From positions 2,879 to 15,460 of the forward strand of contig NW_004191917.1 in the NCBI RefSeq assembly GCF_000330505.1: DNA of 12,582 nucleotides. Direction: 5' to 3'. The translations under genes and the position numbers were made by a program. Below are positions 9,409-12,582 of this stretch, in pieces; position 1 is the stretch's first letter; the number at the start of each line of letters is the position of its first letter. A model generated the notes under the pieces. The model did not search any database and was not told where the DNA came from. It saw only the letters and a program-made list of their open reading frames with translations. The DNA is from Entamoeba invadens IP1. Its lineage: Eukaryota; Evosea; Mastigamoebida; Endamoebidae.

Positions 9409-10228
9409 CTCCTAATGATTAGGGTTTCTTCCCGTTGTAATAAATGTGCACAATTTGGAAAGAACCAATCATTTTAACCCTTCGAAAAAAACTGAAACTT
9501 TACAAAATTGTCCAATCAATTCAAACTAATTTCATTTTTCTTTTTTTCAACATTTTTGTTTTTTTCTCTCTATATTTCATTGCGCCAAAACACCGTTAAA
9601 TTACGGTAAATACAGATTTAAACAATTATGAAATGTTGAACATTTTCTATTATAATTAATGTTAAATACCTTGTTTATAGAAAATGTTTTTTCATATGGG
9701 TATAATCTTTTCGAATTAACAATTAACATGCAAAATAATATAATTATGACTTAAGATTTTTTCATCATATCTTTAACTTTGGACTTCATGAAAATGGTAT
9801 TAACAGTCCAAGTGTCTTTTAACAAATATTGTGATAGTGAATTTATAGTTATTTCATGATAATATTTTGACAACCTATGATGAAAATGAACCACTTTACA
9901 TGTTTATTTTATCTACTATAACACTATATAATATTTTTATGTTGTAATACCAAATTGTTCATGTTTTAATTCCAAACAATTTAAAATGTTATTACATTTT
10001 TTGTTTTTAAATGTTATTTTGAAAAAATAATTCTTTATAATATTAATAGTTTTGAATAGCTTTATTATATATTCAGGGTTAATAAGTGATTAACTAAAAT
10101 TTTTAATTATTTAAAGAAAAAATCGAAAAAAACAATTTATTTCATACTGTTTGTTTCATTCACATCTGTTTTATTAATCTGTTGGCATCCATTAACACAA
10201 TAGAAAGCAACAACCTGAGTGATACAAG

Positions 10229-10257
10229 ACCTCTCAAGTATTATTACTATGAGAGGT
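10229..10257. repeat. Small hairpin within the repeat, right copy
   Basis: Exact inverted counterpart of the 8-base stem, 13-base loop hairpin at 4760-4788. Confidence 0.45.
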
Positions 10258-10381
10258 GTCTATAACTGGGTTTTAAAATCCATTTAAAACAACCAAAATA
10301 TGCTGTGGCTTGGGATAAGAGGTGATGATCGACGAGAAAAAGACATCCTCTTAAAATTTAAACAAATTGTTGTATTTTTTT

Positions 10382-10458
10382 GTTATTTGGATTTTGTTAT
10401 TGGTATTTTCTTTTATGAATAACGTTATTTGAATTTTTGTTATTAAAATAATGTTATT
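10382..10458 (-). repeat. Subterminal AATAAC motif cluster, right copy
   Basis: Five AATAAC motifs on the minus strand, including the 12-bp palindrome at 10418-10429, begin about 100 bases inside the MITE terminus. This placement fits transposase-binding subterminal repeats. The function is inferred. Confidence 0.5.
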
Positions 10459-10505
10459 GCCAATAAAGGGTTTTGTCCCAAAAATGTATTTTTTACCGTT
10501 TCACA

Positions 10506-10560
10506 TTTTTACTAAAGTTGCCCTAATTGTTCTAATGATCCTAGTTCATTTCTCCTACTG
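10506..10560 (-). repeat. Right terminal inverted repeat of the nested MITE
   Basis: Partner of 9354-9408. TA follows at 10561-10562. The outer 19 bases of this end are the part not clearly preserved at the left 496-bp copy. Confidence 0.78.
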
Positions 10561-10710
10561 TACGAAGGATTTTTGTATTTTTTAACATAAAATACTTGTT
10601 TATTTTGATAAAAAACAGAAATTTATCACAATAAAAAAACATTTTTTTAATCAAATCGATCATTTTTTGATTTTTTTACTTGAAATTGTTAACTCACCTT
10701 TTATGGGAAT

Positions 10711-10726
10711 AATTTGATGAACCCTG
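10711..10726 (-). repeat. hAT right terminal inverted repeat
   Basis: Exact reverse complement of 6483-6498. It marks the 5' end of the hAT element relative to its transposase gene. Confidence 0.9.
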
Positions 10727-10733
10727 TTTCAAG
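10727..10733. repeat. Right target-site duplication of the hAT element
   Basis: TTTCAAG, identical to 6476-6482. Removing the hAT leaves a continuous TTTATTTTCAAGCTTG target. Confidence 0.8.
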
Positions 10734-11237
10734 CTTGTCCGTTGTGCTCATTATTGTTCTTTTTCACTTTTTGAACATTTTTGAGCTTCTTTTTGTCAAA
10801 AGAAAATACTTTTCGAAACGAATTTTGTAAAAAACAAAAGCTATATTTTAAGTTTGTTTTAATTATAAAAAACATTTTAAATGTTTTTTCTCCTCGTGCA
10901 AAATTTATATTTTTTTCAAAAAACAAAAAAAGACCCAATCAAACTCATTTTCTTATTTATAAAAAGTGGTACTTAATTTTTTATATTTTGGCTTAAAGTT
11001 CAACCAAAGTTTCACAAAATTTACTCATTTACAGATCGAGTATTTAAGGGGGTGACAGAAACTTATTGGGTGCCAGAATTATTTTAAAATTTGTTTCTAT
11101 AAATAAAAATGTATTAATTATATAATATTTATTTATGATTAATTTTAATACATTTTCTTTTTTTTCAATCATAAAAAGCAATAAAAACTATATATAAAAA
11201 ACAATACAATTTTGAAAAAATATCTTAAAAATAAAAA
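10734..11237. other. AT-rich spacer before the pogo-like gene
   Basis: No supported gene was found. Long runs of A and T fill most of it. A slightly G-rich patch at 11032-11080 begins CAGATCGAGTATTTAAGG directly after a TA, which could be the 5' terminal repeat of the pogo-like element whose gene starts about 206 bases downstream. The matching end would lie beyond the window. Confidence 0.5.
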
Positions 11238-12582
11238 ATGGAATCGGACATGATGGGACAACAAAATCCTTTTTCAAACGTTCATACAATCATGCCTATG
11301 AAATTGGTTGAAATAATGTCTCCAAACTTCATTGATAAATATCCACAACTAATCGAGAAAAAAGTCAAAAAACTAAATGAATTAATTATTGGACTATCAA
11401 GTTATCGAGATATGGAAATCAATGTAAATAATGCAACACTGGTTTTAGAAGAAAACAAAACAAAGAAAGTCGGAATCAAGGATGTAAAAAAATGCCAAAA
11501 ACATTCTAAAGTTGTTTGAGTATGATAACGATTTTTTCAAATTGAAAACTCGAAGAGTCCAAATTGAAACATTATTTAATTTATATGGTGATTTACAAAT
11601 CGTAACTTTGAGAGCAGTGGGTGTGTTATTCGGAGTACACCATTTTATAGTTAACAAAGAACGATTAGCGTTCAATGATAATATTACCAATCGAAGAAAA
11701 AGAATCGGAAGACCCACATATTTTGATAAGAGAACAGAATTTAAAACGAAGTAATTTATTGATTTTTGTGCGAAAGAAAAAAGAGCATTGACTATTACTG
11801 CTTTTGTTAAATTAGTGGAAAAAATTAACGGAAATTCATTTAACACTGCAACAGTAAGAAAATGGGTTCTAATAACTTTCAATCTAAAAAGTATTATAGG
11901 AAAACCCGAGGATATGGGAAGGTTATTAATTGATCCATCTCAGATAGTTGACAATTATTTGGAACTTGCTCGTAATAATGGCATTGATATGAGACTAGTA
12001 TTTAATATTGACGAAATTGGGTTTCAGGATTTTTGTGATAAAAAAATGTAAAAGTTTTTGTACCACAAAATGTATCATTACAAAACATAAAAATTAGCGT
12101 ACGGAGAAGCGGGAAAAGAACAACTGTAATATGTATGATATGTCTTGATGGGGAGGTTGTATGTTTATGCGTTGTTGTCGCAAACAAATCAATTGATATC
12201 GAGTTATTAAGAAAACATTCTAATACATCATTTTATTATAGTGGTACTGGTTTTGCAACAAAAATATTTAATAGCTGGATAAATAATGGAGTTGTACCAT
12301 ACATTCAATTAAAGCGCATTGCCAGTAAATGCCATTTGATTCACCCGCGTGATAACCATTGACAAATTTAGTGGACATGATTTCATTTCGTTAAAAGAAA
12401 AACTCAAAGAGTATTACATTATACTCCACAAGTACACTTCTCATTGTTCGCATTTAGTTCAATTATTGGATCTTTCATTTTTTGGGTCTTGGAAGAAGAA
12501 AAATGTTTTAAATACTCCATTTTTCAGAACTTCGGTTAGTACAAAACAACTTCCAACAACTTCTCGCACGGTATTCAAAATT
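11032..12582 (+). mobile_element. Possible pogo/Tigger-like transposon, 5' part (right end outside window)
   Basis: The pogo-like transposase pseudogene implies a surrounding element. A TA at 11030-11031 followed by CAG, the usual first bases of pogo-family ends, stands about 200 bases before the gene, a normal distance. The boundary cannot be confirmed without the other terminus. Confidence 0.4.
11238..12582 (+). pseudogene. Pogo/Tigger-like DDE transposase pseudogene, partial at right edge
   Basis: From ATG 11238, pieces in changing frames give a recognisable Tc1/mariner-pogo order. There is an N-terminal helical part, a helix-turn-helix (LRAVGVLFGV), a GRP linker (KRIGRPTYF), a second HTH (LTITAF ... 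TATVRKW), then the catalytic core. The first Asp is in VFNIDEIGF (12010-12012), followed by a VRRSGKRTTVI strand and a GTGFATKIFNSWI block. The second Asp is in TIDKFSGHD (12361-12363) and the third in LLDLSFFG (12469-12471). The last two are separated by 35 residues, as in a DD35D core. Breaks are a frameshift at the A7 run 11486-11492, stop TAA 11752-11754, a frameshift around 12040-12056 (another A7 run), and one around 12330-12360. The copy is dead as it stands. It lies outside the hAT and was probably an independent insertion. Confidence 0.85.

Larger units (their letters stand above)
10046..10541 (-). repeat. Right copy of the 496-bp inverted repeat (part of the nested MITE)
   Basis: Reverse complement of 4476-4971 with the same length and four clustered substitutions. 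This copy is continuous with the intact MITE terminus (10542-10560) on one side and the remaining MITE interior on the other, so it represents the fuller version. Confidence 0.93.
9354..10560. mobile_element. 1207-bp non-coding TA-flanked element (MITE, Tc1/mariner/pogo type) nested in hAT
   Basis: The element starts CAGTAGGGAAAATGGAC at 9354 and ends at 10560 with the reverse complement of CAGTAGGAGAAATGAAC. The two termini align without gaps for 55 bases with 37 matches, including the first 7 bases and an 11-base block CTTTAGTAAAA around positions 45-55. It is flanked by TA on both sides (9352-9353 and 10561-10562), the target duplication of Tc1/mariner/pogo transposons. No transposase or other gene is present, so it is non-autonomous. 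It sits between the hAT 5' terminus and the hAT start codon, so it inserted after the hAT. Its right 496 bases recur inverted at 4476-4971. Confidence 0.85.
6483..10726 (-). mobile_element. hAT-superfamily DNA transposon with a nested MITE
   Basis: The element is bounded by perfect 16-bp terminal inverted repeats starting CAGGGTTCATCAAATT (6483-6498, reverse complement at 10711-10726). A second conserved block inside each end (ATAAAAGG then, two bases on, AGTTA) extends the match. The flanks carry a 7-bp direct repeat. CAGGG ends and a 7-8 bp duplication are hAT hallmarks, and the only long coding region inside is an hAT transposase read from right to left, so the 5' end is at 10726. Total length is 4244 bp, or about 3.0 kb without the 1207-bp nested insert and its TA duplication, a normal autonomous hAT size. 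Both ends look intact while the transposase is broken, so any movement would need a transposase supplied from elsewhere. Confidence 0.92.

Noticed and set aside
4476..10541. One 6-kb transposon with 496-bp terminal inverted repeats
   Set aside because: The hAT element starts inside this interval (6483) and ends outside it (10726), and the right arm belongs to a separate 1207-bp TA-flanked element. The outer ends at 4476 and 10541 have no target duplication.
10729..10996. Frames in the spacer right of the hAT on both strands
   Set aside because: They are low-complexity Lys/Phe/Asn-rich translations of A/T runs, and the two strands overlap each other. No family resemblance was seen.
6676..12582. 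Frameshifts in the transposases as sequencing errors at homopolymers
   Set aside because: Several do lie in A6-A7 runs, but nonsense codons and breaks outside such runs also occur, and the 3-kb cysteine-rich gene contains comparable runs with no frame break.

Overview
The window looks like an accessory, transposon-rich stretch of a very AT-rich protist nuclear genome. An Entamoeba-like amoeba is the best fit. It combines a long intron-free ectodomain gene built from CXXC repeats, a BspA-like leucine-rich-repeat gene, and hAT and pogo/mariner-type DNA transposons, all on an AT-rich background using the standard genetic code. The genus is inferred from this gene content. No rRNA, tRNA or other species-specific marker is present.

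Layout. Positions 1-3041 (minus strand) hold the 5' 1013 codons of one large, intact cysteine-rich secreted or membrane protein that runs off the left edge. Positions 3042-4475 are extremely AT-rich and hold no recognisable gene. A 496-bp repeat follows (4476-4971), directly upstream of a BspA-like LRR pseudogene (5036-5749, plus) that carries four internal stop codons but no frameshift. After an AT-rich spacer comes an hAT transposon (6483-10726), defined by 16-bp perfect terminal inverted repeats (TIRs) and a 7-bp direct repeat (TTTCAAG) at both flanks. Its transposase gene (6676-9256, minus) is a multiply frameshifted pseudogene.

Nested inside the 5' part of the hAT element is a 1207-bp non-coding element (9354-10560) with imperfect TIRs beginning CAGTAGG and flanked by TA dinucleotides, as expected of a Tc1/mariner/pogo-type MITE. 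The right 496 bp of this MITE (10046-10541) are the inverted, about 99% identical partner of the 4476-4971 repeat. From about 11238 to the right edge lies a degenerate pogo/Tigger-like DDE transposase, possibly part of an element starting near 11032.

Only the cysteine-rich gene looks functional. The rest records successive insertion events: hAT first, then the MITE inside it, with a second MITE fragment abutting a decaying LRR gene. I see no CRISPR, RNA gene or new defence-like system. The most notable points are the large inverted repeat pair, the clean nested insertion, the nonsense-only decay of the LRR gene and the 64-residue higher-order repeat in the surface protein.
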